DNA from: Anaerolineae bacterium
GTDB taxonomy: Bacteria; Chloroflexota; Anaerolineae; B4-G1; SLSP01
Assembly: GCA_016934645.1 (NCBI GenBank)
Contig: JAFGSL010000338.1
Coordinates: 1-6,162, forward strand
DNA length: 6,162 nucleotides
Reading direction: 5' to 3'
The position numbers and the translations under genes were made by a program. Of the stretch, positions 1 through 5,180 are shown piece by piece (position 1 is the stretch's first letter; each line of letters starts with the position of its first letter). The notes beneath the pieces are model-generated. The model had not been told where the DNA came from, did not search any database, and was given only the letters and a program-made list of their open reading frames with translations.

Positions 1-45
1 GCGCAAGCGATGGGCGCTTAATCTAGTCAACTTCCGCTTCGCCAG
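1..45 (-). CDS. Possible 5' end of a HicA-like toxin gene, cut by window edge
   Basis: Downstream of the hicB-like gene on the same strand, an open frame begins at a CTG codon (43-45) directly after an in-frame TAA and runs off the window. The first 15 residues would be (M)AKRKLTRLSAHRLR, a short basic start that is compatible with, but not diagnostic of, HicA mRNA-interferase toxins. A good Shine-Dalgarno (AGGTAGG on the - strand) lies five bases before the CTG. CTG is a rare start; a TTG five codons further in is the other option but has no spacing for a ribosome site. The main reason to suspect a gene is its position behind a HicB-type antitoxin. Very low certainty. Confidence 0.18.
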   Translation of the reverse strand, partial: MAKRKLTRLSAHRLR

Positions 46-64
46 TTAAACCTACCTAATGTTC

Positions 65-211
65 TTATTGTGCAATAACTCTAATGTTATCCAAAGCTTC
101 GGAAACTGTATCGCCTTGTGTATAGCAGCCGGGCAAAGACGGACAAGAAACGACATAACCGTCCGTCTCATCCAACTCAAGCAAAACTTTGAAATTGTGG
201 ACTTGTATCAC
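65..211 (-). CDS. HicB-family antitoxin-like protein, short (48 aa), probably truncated
   Basis: Translation from GTG (209-211) gives 48 residues. The central motif CPSLPGCYTQGDT followed by VSEALDNIR is the hallmark of the HicB-like fold (a beta-strand, the PxLPGC turn, a GdT turn, then the start of the EAL.N helix). The N-terminal part (QVHNFKVLLELDETDGYVV) supplies the first two strands. HicB proteins neutralise the HicA ribonuclease toxin; even the short class without a DNA-binding domain is usually around 70 residues. Here the helix stops at IRVIAQ and a TAA follows, so about 20 residues of helix and tail are absent. A single frame change downstream does not restore an obvious tail. The GTG start is chosen because the frame is closed by TGA a short way upstream with no ATG in between, and GGGAG (216-220) lies four bases before it. 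The family call is firm; whether it is functional or a remnant is open. Confidence 0.72.
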   Translation of the reverse strand: MIQVHNFKVLLELDETDGYVVSCPSLPGCYTQGDTVSEALDNIRVIAQ

Positions 212-215
212 TAAA

Positions 216-220
216 CTCCC
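216..220 (-). promoter_or_regulatory. Shine-Dalgarno of the hicB-like gene
   Basis: GGGAG on the - strand ends four bases before the GTG at 209-211. It is the only ribosome site in reach of a start codon in this frame and therefore decides the start. Spacing is slightly short. Confidence 0.5.
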
Positions 221-235
221 GTCTTTAGAATTGCG

Positions 236-265
236 TTGTCCATAGACTTCTATTCACAGTATAGC
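236..265 (+). promoter_or_regulatory. Candidate sigma-70-type promoter for trpBA
   Basis: TTGTCC (236-241) and TATAGC (260-265) are separated by 18 bases; each matches four of six consensus positions. Transcription would start near 272, leaving a leader of about 15 bases before the trpB ATG at 287. A second box, TAGAAT (267-272), is another possible -10. There is no room for a Trp attenuator or leader peptide between this promoter and trpB. Tentative. Confidence 0.35.
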
Positions 266-266
266 A
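258..266 (-). promoter_or_regulatory. Candidate extended -10 promoter for the hicB-like gene
   Basis: On the - strand the sequence reads TGC-TATACT, an extended -10 element (TGn plus a 5/6 match to TATAAT). It would start transcription near 251, leaving about 40 bases of leader before the GTG at 211. No convincing -35 is seen (TGTTTA at 17-base spacing is weak), which extended -10 promoters tolerate. The box overlaps the candidate trpB -10 on the opposite strand. Confidence 0.4.
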
Positions 267-286
267 TAGAATCAAACGGGTAAACA

Positions 287-1504
287 ATGAGTAAAACAAA
301 ATCAAATCTTGTTATTTCCAACGGCCCTTACTACGGCCCTTACGGCGGGGTGTTTATCCCCGAAATCCTCGTACCCGCCGTGCGCGAACTGGAAGCGGCT
401 TACGAAGCCGCCATCGCCGACGCGGACTTCATGCGCGAGTTCGACCACTTGCTAGGCGAGTACGCCGGGCGGCCCACCCCGCTCACGTTCGCTGGACGGC
501 TGGCGGAGGCACTCGGTGGGGCGCGCATCTACCTCAAGCGCGAGGATTTGGCGCACACCGGTGCGCACAAGATCAACAACGCGCTCGGACAGGCGCTGCT
601 CGCCAAACGGATGGGCAAACGCCGCATCGTTGCAGAAACCGGAGCCGGACAGCACGGCGTGGCGACGGCAACCGTCTGCGCGCTCTTGGGATTGGAATGC
701 ATCGTCTACATGGGGACAGTGGACATCGAACGGCAAAAGCTCAACGTCCTGCGGATGAACCTGCTCGGCGCGGAGGTGCGCGGTGTGGACGCGGGCAGTC
801 GCACGCTCAAGGACGCCATCAACGAGGCCATCCGCGACTGGGTGACGAATGTGCGCGATACGCACTACCTGCTTGGCTCGGCGCTGGGGCCGCATCCCTA
901 TCCCCGCATCGTGCGCGACTTCCAATCCGTCATCGGGACGGAGGCGCGCGCGCAAATCCTCGCCGCCGAAGGCCGTCTGCCCGACGTACTTGTGGCCTGC
1001 GTCGGCGGCGGATCCAACGCCATCGGCCTGTTCCACCCGTTTTTGCGCGATGAAGACGTAGCGTTCATCGGTGTGGAAGCGGGCGGCGAAGGGATTGCCG
1101 GTGGCCGCCACGCGGCGCGCTTCGCCGATCCCGCGTTGGGGCGGCTTGGCGTACTCCACGGGACGCAGACCTACGTGCTACAAGACGCCGATGGACAGAT
1201 CGCGCTCACGCACAGCGTCTCGGCGGGGCTGGACTACGCCGCCGTCGGCCCGGAACACGCCTGGATGCGCGACCTGGGCCGCGCGGAGTACGTCTACGCC
1301 ACTGACAGCGAGGCAATGGACGCTCTACAAACACTCAGCCGGCTAGAGGGCATCATCCCCGCATTGGAAAGTGCGCACGCCGTCGCCGAAGCCATCAAAC
1401 GTGCGCCCACGATGTCACCCGAACAAATTATGATTATCAACGTCAGTGGGCGCGGGGATAAAGACATGCATACGGTGGCGCAGGTGTTGAGCGTACAAGT
1501 CTAA
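287..1504 (+). CDS. trpB: Tryptophan synthase beta chain
   Basis: This PLP enzyme condenses indole, channelled from the alpha subunit, with L-serine to form L-tryptophan, the last step of tryptophan synthesis; it works in the cytoplasm as an alpha2-beta2 complex. The 405-residue protein is full length. The motif [13 protein letters not shown] places the PLP Schiff-base lysine at Lys95 (Lys87 in Salmonella), and ETGAGQHG gives the catalytic Glu117 (Glu109). The PLP-phosphate loop GGGSNAIG is at 240-247, and the C-terminal NVSGRGDKD (385-393) supplies the serine that contacts the pyridine nitrogen. ADGQI with SAGLDY farther on matches the region that closes over the active site. The N-terminal stretch [12 protein letters not shown] is a mild variant of the usual GGrfvPE.L. 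The ribosome site is weak (GGG at 278-280). trpA follows after 92 bp. It belongs to the standard TrpB1 type that pairs with TrpA, not the longer TrpB2 type. Confidence 0.97.
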   Translation: MSKTKSNLVISNGPYYGPYGGVFIPEILVPAVRELEAAYEAAIADADFMREFDHLLGEYAGRPTPLTFAGRLAEALGGARIYLKREDLAHTGAHKINNALGQALLAKRMGKRRIVAETGAGQHGVATATVCALLGLECIVYMGTVDIERQKLNVLRMNLLGAEVRGVDAGSRTLKDAINEAIRDWVTNVRDTHYLLGSALGPHPYPRIVRDFQSVIGTEARAQILAAEGRLPDVLVACVGGGSNAIGLFHPFLRDEDVAFIGVEAGGEGIAGGRHAARFADPALGRLGVLHGTQTYVLQDADGQIALTHSVSAGLDYAAVGPEHAWMRDLGRAEYVYATDSEAMDALQTLSRLEGIIPALESAHAVAEAIKRAPTMSPEQIMIINVSGRGDKDMHTVAQVLSVQV

Positions 1505-1580
1505 AGTCGCAAGTCAAAAGTCAAAAGTCAGAATTCAGTCGACGAGAGACTTTCGACTTTAGACTTTAGACCTTCGACTT
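1504..1580 (+). repeat. Eleven heptanucleotide units forming an inverted repeat between trpB and trpA
   Basis: From the last base of the trpB stop codon, 77 bp divide exactly into eleven 7-bp units. The first four follow AAGTCnn, there is a divergent middle (1532-1545), and the last five follow nnGACTT, the reverse complement. Arms 1504-1529 and 1555-1580 pair at 22 of 26 positions (mismatches at 1510, 1512, 1516 and 1523), giving a long hairpin with a loop of 25 bases. No T-run follows, so it is not a normal terminator. The hairpin ends five bases before the trpA ribosome site. It resembles in kind the short tandem heptamer repeats of cyanobacteria and other bacteria, without being identified with any named family. 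Confidence 0.85.
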
Positions 1581-1585
1581 ACAGC

Positions 1586-1590
1586 AGGTG
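1586..1590 (+). promoter_or_regulatory. Shine-Dalgarno deciding the trpA start
   Basis: AGGTG lies six bases before the ATG at 1597. An in-frame GTG at 1588-1590 is part of this site, so the longer reading that starts there is unlikely. Confidence 0.75.
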
Positions 1591-1596
1591 TTTGCA

Positions 1597-2409
1597 ATGA
1601 GCAAAATTACACGGACGTTTGAACTTCTGAAGCAGAACAACCGCAAGGCTCTGATGCCCTACGTGACGATGGGTTATCCGGCGCTCGAAAGTGCGCTGGA
1701 CATCGTCCCGGCACTGGCAGAGGCCGGGGCGGATTTGGTGGAATTGGGCGTCCCGATCAGCGATCCGCTGGCAGATGGGGCGACGATTCAGGCGGCGGGG
1801 CAAAAGGCGCTGGCGAACGGCATGTCGCTGGCGTTGTGCCTGGAGCAGGCCGCGGCGCTGCGCGCACGCGGCGTGACGCTGCCGTTCGTGCTGATGGGCT
1901 ACTACAACCCCATCGTGCAATTCGGCATTGAGCGTTTCGCGGAACAGGCCGTGGCCTCCGGCATCGATGGCCTCATCGTGCCCGATCTGCCGCCGGAGGA
2001 GGCCGGCGTGCTGCACGCGGCAGCAACAACACGCGGGCTGGACGTCATCTTCCTGCTTGCCCCCACCTCCGATGCGGCGCGCGTGCAGGCAGTGACGGCG
2101 CTGTCTGGCGGTTTCGTCTACCTCGTGTCGCTCGTCGGCGTGACAGGGGCGCGCGACAGACTGCCGCCCGACCTGGCGGACTTCGTCGCCCGCGTGCGTG
2201 CAGTCACGGAGAAGCCGCTCGCCGTGGGATTCGGCATCGCCACACCAGAGCAGGCCGCGCAAGTGGCACAAATCGCGGATGGCGTCATCGTCGGCAGTGC
2301 ACTCGTCAAAGCGGTAGGGGCGGCGGCGTATCCGGCAGAGACAGCACGAGCGTTCGTAGCTGCGCTACGGGCCACGATCCGCGCCACGGAGGACCGCGGG
2401 ACGGTTTGA
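1597..2409 (+). CDS. trpA: Tryptophan synthase alpha chain
   Basis: TrpA cleaves indole-3-glycerol phosphate to indole and glyceraldehyde 3-phosphate and passes the indole through a tunnel to TrpB. From the ATG at 1597 the protein has 270 residues, the normal length for this TIM barrel. [14 protein letters not shown] carries the two catalytic acids at Glu49 and Asp60, exactly the Salmonella numbering, which also supports this start over the GTG three codons upstream. [10 protein letters not shown] is the mobile loop 6 that closes over the active site, and [10 protein letters not shown] with [12 protein letters not shown] forms the phosphate-binding end of the barrel. The early motif MPYVTMGYP is the conserved first strand. 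The gene is separated from trpB by the heptamer hairpin and is followed, after 164 bp, by a strong terminator, so trpBA is probably one transcription unit. No other trp genes are in the window. Confidence 0.97.
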   Translation: MSKITRTFELLKQNNRKALMPYVTMGYPALESALDIVPALAEAGADLVELGVPISDPLADGATIQAAGQKALANGMSLALCLEQAAALRARGVTLPFVLMGYYNPIVQFGIERFAEQAVASGIDGLIVPDLPPEEAGVLHAAATTRGLDVIFLLAPTSDAARVQAVTALSGGFVYLVSLVGVTGARDRLPPDLADFVARVRAVTEKPLAVGFGIATPEQAAQVAQIADGVIVGSALVKAVGAAAYPAETARAFVAALRATIRATEDRGTV

Positions 2410-2573
2410 CAAGTTATGTATTTCGGCTAATATAGAAACAAGTTTTTACGATGTCTCATGAAAAGAAGTGACGGTATGATAACGCATAGCAACTTGATTC
2501 CGGCTCGCCAGCAGCCTAAGCCTTACACCTTGTGCAGGGCCGGTTAGCGCTACCTGGAATTTAGCCAAAGAAG
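2410..2573 (+). other. Intergenic stretch between trpA and the terminator, function unknown
   Basis: No convincing gene is present. It could be the long 3' end of the trpBA mRNA, or a separate small transcript ending at the terminator at 2574-2609. Visible structure: CCGGCTC (2500-2506) can pair with GGGCCGG (2537-2543) as a seven-base-pair helix with one G-U, enclosing 30 bases; TAGCGCTA (2545-2552) is a palindrome; GGCTAA (2425-2430) is complementary to TTAGCC (2561-2566). A lone -10-like TATGAT (2475-2480) has no matching -35. I do not recognise a known riboswitch consensus. Confidence 0.4.
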
Positions 2574-2609
2574 AAATCAGCCTACCGGTTCTCGGTAGGC
2601 TGATTTTTT
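2574..2609 (+). terminator. Strong intrinsic terminator after trpBA
   Basis: A perfect 14-bp stem (2574-2587 with 2593-2606) encloses a five-base loop, GTTCT, and is followed by a run of six T (2604-2609, partly in the stem). With G-U and A-T pairs the stem can extend to about 17 bp. The upstream side is A-rich (2567-2576), so on the opposite strand the hairpin is followed by an interrupted T-rich tract and could also stop antisense transcription weakly. It separates the trp unit from the citrate synthase gene. Confidence 0.93.
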
Positions 2610-2638
2610 GTAATGATGAAACGCTTACAGAATAAAAT
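2608..2638 (+). promoter_or_regulatory. Candidate promoter for the citrate synthase gene
   Basis: TTGTAA (2608-2613) and TAAAAT (2633-2638, five of six consensus positions) are 19 bases apart, rather long. Some new promoter is expected here because the preceding terminator is strong. The predicted start near 2645 leaves about 34 bases before the ATG. The -35 box would overlap the T-run of the terminator. Confidence 0.35.
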
Positions 2639-2665
2639 GGGGACAAACAGCAGGGACATTTAGCC

Positions 2666-2672
2666 AAGGAGG
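2666..2672 (+). promoter_or_regulatory. Shine-Dalgarno of the citrate synthase gene
   Basis: AAGGAGG, a near-perfect ribosome site, lies six bases before the ATG at 2679. A second in-frame ATG at 2685 would be 12 bases away, so 2679 is preferred. Confidence 0.9.
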
Positions 2673-2678
2673 AAAGCG

Positions 2679-3911
2679 ATGGAGATGAAGACGGGATTCA
2701 AGCTGGAAAGTATGTTGGTCTCGGATAACCGGCTGCCGACGTTGCTCGGCGATTATCCACCAGAACAGCGCGTCTACGAAGGGCTTGAGGGGGTCCTGGC
2801 GGGGCGCACTGCTATCTGCGACATCGATGGCGACATCGGCGCATTGCAGTTCCGCGGCATCGACATCCGCGAACTGGCGAAGAATTCAAGTTACGAAGAA
2901 GTCACGTATTTGCTGTGGACAAATGAGCTGCCCACGCGCAATCAGTTGTGGGCATTCAAGGCGGCCTTAGCTGCCGAACGCGAGGTGGATGCCGGCATCT
3001 ACGAGATCCTGCGATTCCTCTCCCACTATATGAAGCCGATGGATGCGCTGCGCACAGCCGTTTCGGCGTTGGCCTCCGACAATCCCGGCGAGGACAACAC
3101 CAGCTCCGAGTCGCGCCTGGCCAAGGCGATCTACCTGACGGCCAAGTTCCCCACGCTCGTCGCCTACTACTGTCGTGAATCACAGGGAAAGATGTGGGTT
3201 CATCCTGATCCCAAACTTGACCACGCCGCAAACTTTCTCTACATGATGCATGGCAAACGCCCTACCCCGATCGAGGCAAAAGCGATGGATTTGACGATGC
3301 TGCTGATGGTGGAACACGGCTTCAACGCCTCGACATTTGCCGCACGGGTGACGGCCTCGACGCTTTCGGATATGGGCGCGGCGATCACATCGGCGATGGG
3401 CACGCTGAAAGGACCGCTGCATGGTGGCGCAAACCAGGGCGCGCTGGAGATGCTGTTCGAGATTAAGACTCTGGATAAAGTTGAAGCGTACGTCGACGCG
3501 GCGCTGGCAGCCAAGCAACGCATCCTGGGCTTTGGCCATCGCATCTACCGCAAAGCAGGCGATTCGCGCGTGCCCTTCATCAAGGACATGCTCTACCAAC
3601 TGTGCGCGCAATCCGGCGATTTCCACCTGTACGAGTTGGCTTCCGCAGTAGCCCAGACGGTGTGGGAGAAAAAACGGCTGTTCGCCAACGTGGACTTCTA
3701 CCTCGCGCCAATGCTGCACATGCTCGGCATCCCGGTGGACTTGCTTACGCCGTTCTTCGCGATGTGCCGTATCGCCGGATGGACGGCGCACGTGATGGAA
3801 CAATACGCCAACAACCGCCTGATCCGCCCGTCGTCGCTGTACGTCGGTCCAATGAAGCGCCCCTACGTCCCGCTTGAGGAACGCAAAGGAGATACTCGCA
3901 CCTATTTTTAG
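2679..3911 (+). CDS. gltA: Citrate synthase family protein (citrate or 2-methylcitrate synthase)
   Basis: Citrate synthases join acetyl-CoA and oxaloacetate to form citrate and CoA, the entry step of the TCA cycle; close relatives use propionyl-CoA to make 2-methylcitrate. The 410-residue protein lacks the N-terminal extension of the large NADH-regulated type and is near the size of the short bacterial type. The catalytic triad is present: His248 in [14 protein letters not shown], His287 in [14 protein letters not shown] and Asp339 in [21 protein letters not shown] (212-224) and GWTAH with MEQ and NNRLIRPSS near the C terminus are conserved substrate and CoA regions. Two local features are unusual: the common DPR after the second histidine is DSR, one residue further away than normal, and the residues after the catalytic Asp are YLAP, not the common YSG-type. 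A GDSRVP motif is, from memory, typical of the actinobacterial 2-methylcitrate synthase group, so acyl-CoA preference is uncertain. No methylcitrate-cycle genes (prpB, prpD) are nearby, and proB follows 29 bp on, which favours citrate synthesis. Family call firm, symbol less so. Confidence 0.95.
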   Translation: MEMKTGFKLESMLVSDNRLPTLLGDYPPEQRVYEGLEGVLAGRTAICDIDGDIGALQFRGIDIRELAKNSSYEEVTYLLWTNELPTRNQLWAFKAALAAEREVDAGIYEILRFLSHYMKPMDALRTAVSALASDNPGEDNTSSESRLAKAIYLTAKFPTLVAYYCRESQGKMWVHPDPKLDHAANFLYMMHGKRPTPIEAKAMDLTMLLMVEHGFNASTFAARVTASTLSDMGAAITSAMGTLKGPLHGGANQGALEMLFEIKTLDKVEAYVDAALAAKQRILGFGHRIYRKAGDSRVPFIKDMLYQLCAQSGDFHLYELASAVAQTVWEKKRLFANVDFYLAPMLHMLGIPVDLLTPFFAMCRIAGWTAHVMEQYANNRLIRPSSLYVGPMKRPYVPLEERKGDTRTYF

Positions 3912-3924
3912 ATTACGTTGACGA

Positions 3925-3933
3925 TGCTATACT
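3925..3933 (+). promoter_or_regulatory. Extended -10 promoter of proB (possible leaderless start)
   Basis: TGC-TATACT is a TGn extended -10 with a 5/6 hexamer. The hexamer ends at 3933, so transcription would begin around 3940-3941, at the A of the proB ATG. No good -35 is seen. There is a TTGACG (3918-3923), but it is only four bases from the -10 and cannot be its -35. The ten bases 3924-3933 are identical to the - strand promoter at 258-267. Confidence 0.5.
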
Positions 3934-3940
3934 TTCATCT

Positions 3941-5077
3941 ATGAGACCAAACAACCACACCAATCAAGGATTGCGCAGCAACCGCCGCATCGTCGTCAAA
4001 GTCGGCACCAGCGTTTTGACCGGTGGGACTCGCAACCTGAGTCTGCCGCACATGGTTGAACTGGTGCGGCAGTGCGCTGAGTTGCACCACCAAGGCCACG
4101 AGATCATCGTCTGTACATCCGGCGCGGTGGCTGTGGGACGGGCACGACTTGGCTTCCCCGACCTGCCCGCCACAGTCGCCAATAAGCAGATGCTCGCCGC
4201 GGTGGGACAGAGCCGCCTGATGCTCACCTGGGAGCGCTTTTTCGAGATTTACAGCATCCACATCGGACAAATTCTGCTGACGCACGGCGATGTGGAGAGC
4301 CGCCATCGCTTTCTCAATGCTCAGGACACGATGAACGCACTCCTCGAGCACCGCATCATCCCGGTGATCAACGAAAACGACGCCGTCGCCACCGATGAGA
4401 TCAAAATCGGCGACAACGACAACCTCTCGGCGCTTGTAGCGATTCTGGCAAACGCCGATCTGCTGATTATGCTCACAGATTTACCTGGGCTATTCACCGC
4501 CGACCCACACGAAAACCCAGATGCGCAGCTTATCCACGAAGTTGGTGTGATCGACGAGAACCTGCTCGCGCTCGCGGGCGGCAGCCGCAGCGGATTAGGC
4601 GTAGGCGGGATGGCGACGAAGTTGCAGGCCGCCGCCGTCGCGCGGCGGGCCGGCGTGGACGCGGTAATCGCGGCGGGGACGGAGCCAGATGTGCTGACGC
4701 GCATCGTCGACGGGGAAACGCTGGGGACGCGCTTCCCGGCGCTGGAGACGCTGCCTGAAAACCGCAAACGGTGGATTCTCGCGGGCGTGACGCACACCGG
4801 GCACCTCATTGTGGATAAGGGTGCGGCGTACGCGCTAACCCGTCGCGGAAGCAGTCTGCTGCCCGCGGGCATTGTTACCGTCCAGGGCAACTTCGACCGG
4901 GGCGACACAGTCTCCATTATCAAGGAAAACAGCGGCGAAATTGCGCGGGGAATCATCCGCTATACGAGCGCGGATTTACGGCAGGTCAAGGGCTATCACT
5001 CCGATAACATCACCGAACGTCTGGGATACACGTACGGTGCAGCGGTGGTACATCGGAATGATATGATTGTGTTGTAA
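3941..5077 (+). CDS. proB: Glutamate 5-kinase with C-terminal PUA domain
   Basis: ProB phosphorylates L-glutamate with ATP to gamma-glutamyl phosphate, the committed and usually proline-inhibited step of proline synthesis. The 378-residue length matches the two-domain type. The amino-acid kinase domain covers about 15-270: VVKVGTSVL carries Lys20 (Lys10 in E. coli), TSGAVAVG is at 59-66, the substrate loop [19 protein letters not shown] is at 143-161, and GVGGMATK ends in Lys227 (Lys217 in E. coli). The PUA domain, about 277-370, shows [11 protein letters not shown] and GNFDRGDTV. About ten extra residues precede the usual start, with no other ATG nearby. There is no ribosome site before the ATG, while an extended -10 sits right behind it, pointing to leaderless translation, or else to readthrough from the citrate synthase gene 29 bp upstream. 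proA follows, making a proBA pair whose products are thought to pass the unstable acyl phosphate directly. Confidence 0.97.
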   Translation: MRPNNHTNQGLRSNRRIVVKVGTSVLTGGTRNLSLPHMVELVRQCAELHHQGHEIIVCTSGAVAVGRARLGFPDLPATVANKQMLAAVGQSRLMLTWERFFEIYSIHIGQILLTHGDVESRHRFLNAQDTMNALLEHRIIPVINENDAVATDEIKIGDNDNLSALVAILANADLLIMLTDLPGLFTADPHENPDAQLIHEVGVIDENLLALAGGSRSGLGVGGMATKLQAAAVARRAGVDAVIAAGTEPDVLTRIVDGETLGTRFPALETLPENRKRWILAGVTHTGHLIVDKGAAYALTRRGSSLLPAGIVTVQGNFDRGDTVSIIKENSGEIARGIIRYTSADLRQVKGYHSDNITERLGYTYGAAVVHRNDMIVL

Positions 5078-5081
5078 ATTA

Positions 5082-5109
5082 GTAGACGGTAGACGGTAAA
5101 CAGTAGACG
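5082..5109 (+). repeat. Heptanucleotide tandem repeat, GTAGACG family
   Basis: Four 7-bp units directly after proB: three exact GTAGACG copies and one GTAAACA (third unit). A purine-rich tract (5110-5130) follows; in it GGAAC (5117-5121) can pair with GTTCC (5130-5134). The unit shares the core TAGAC with the TAGACTT units between trpB and trpA. Confidence 0.8.
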
Positions 5110-5133
5110 GGGAGGGGGAACGGGAGACGGTTC

Positions 5134-5168
5134 CTGTTGATAGCTGAAGGCTGACTGCTGATAGCCAG
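5134..5168 (+). repeat. Heptanucleotide tandem repeat, nnGCTGA family
   Basis: Five consecutive 7-bp units fit the consensus nnGCTGA: the first reads CTGTTGA, the next three are exact to the five-base core, and the last is the decayed TAGCCAG. The array ends three bases before the proA ribosome site. It is out of phase with the GTAGACG units 25 bp upstream and has a different core, so it is a separate family. Confidence 0.72.
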
Positions 5169-5171
5169 AAC

Positions 5172-5176
5172 GGAGG
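5172..5176 (+). promoter_or_regulatory. Shine-Dalgarno of proA
   Basis: GGAGG lies four bases before the ATG at 5181, slightly close but strong. It fixes the proA start; the next in-frame ATG at 5217 has no such site. Confidence 0.8.
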
Positions 5177-5180
5177 AACG

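Larger units (their letters stand above)
2559..2675 (+). repeat. 18-bp direct repeat flanking the terminator
   Basis: ATTTAGCCAAAGAAGAAA (2559-2576) recurs as ATTTAGCCAAGGAGGAAA (2658-2675), 16 of 18 bases identical and 99 bp apart. The second copy includes the citrate synthase Shine-Dalgarno; the two differences, both A to G, are exactly what turns AAAGAAG into AAGGAGG. The first copy runs into the 5' arm of the terminator. Confidence 0.75.

Noticed and set aside
452..1159. Long open frame of 235 codons on the - strand inside trpB
   Set aside because: It lies opposite a well-conserved gene, has no family signature, and long antisense frames are expected in GC-rich coding DNA.
1504..1580. 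Heptamer hairpin between trpB and trpA as an intrinsic terminator or a CRISPR array
   Set aside because: No T-run follows the hairpin, and the 7-bp units have no spacers.
1588..1596. GTG start adding three residues to TrpA
   Set aside because: The GTG is within the AGGTG ribosome site of the ATG at 1597, and starting at 1597 reproduces the family numbering of the catalytic residues.
2476..2547. 23-codon frame on the + strand that could be a leader peptide before the terminator
   Set aside because: No Shine-Dalgarno, no run of any regulatory amino acid (no Trp, His or branched-chain cluster), and chance frames of this length are common.
2410..2573. tRNA, tmRNA, SRP RNA, RNase P RNA or a known riboswitch in this gap
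   Set aside because: None of the diagnostic conserved motifs of these RNAs could be found on either strand.
2446..2667. 73-codon open frame on the - strand in the trpA to citrate synthase gap
   Set aside because: It reads straight through the perfect terminator hairpin, has no recognisable motif and no good ribosome site.
3918..3933. TTGACG and TATACT as a classical -35/-10 promoter before proB
   Set aside because: They are only four bases apart; about 17 are required. The extended -10 alone is retained.
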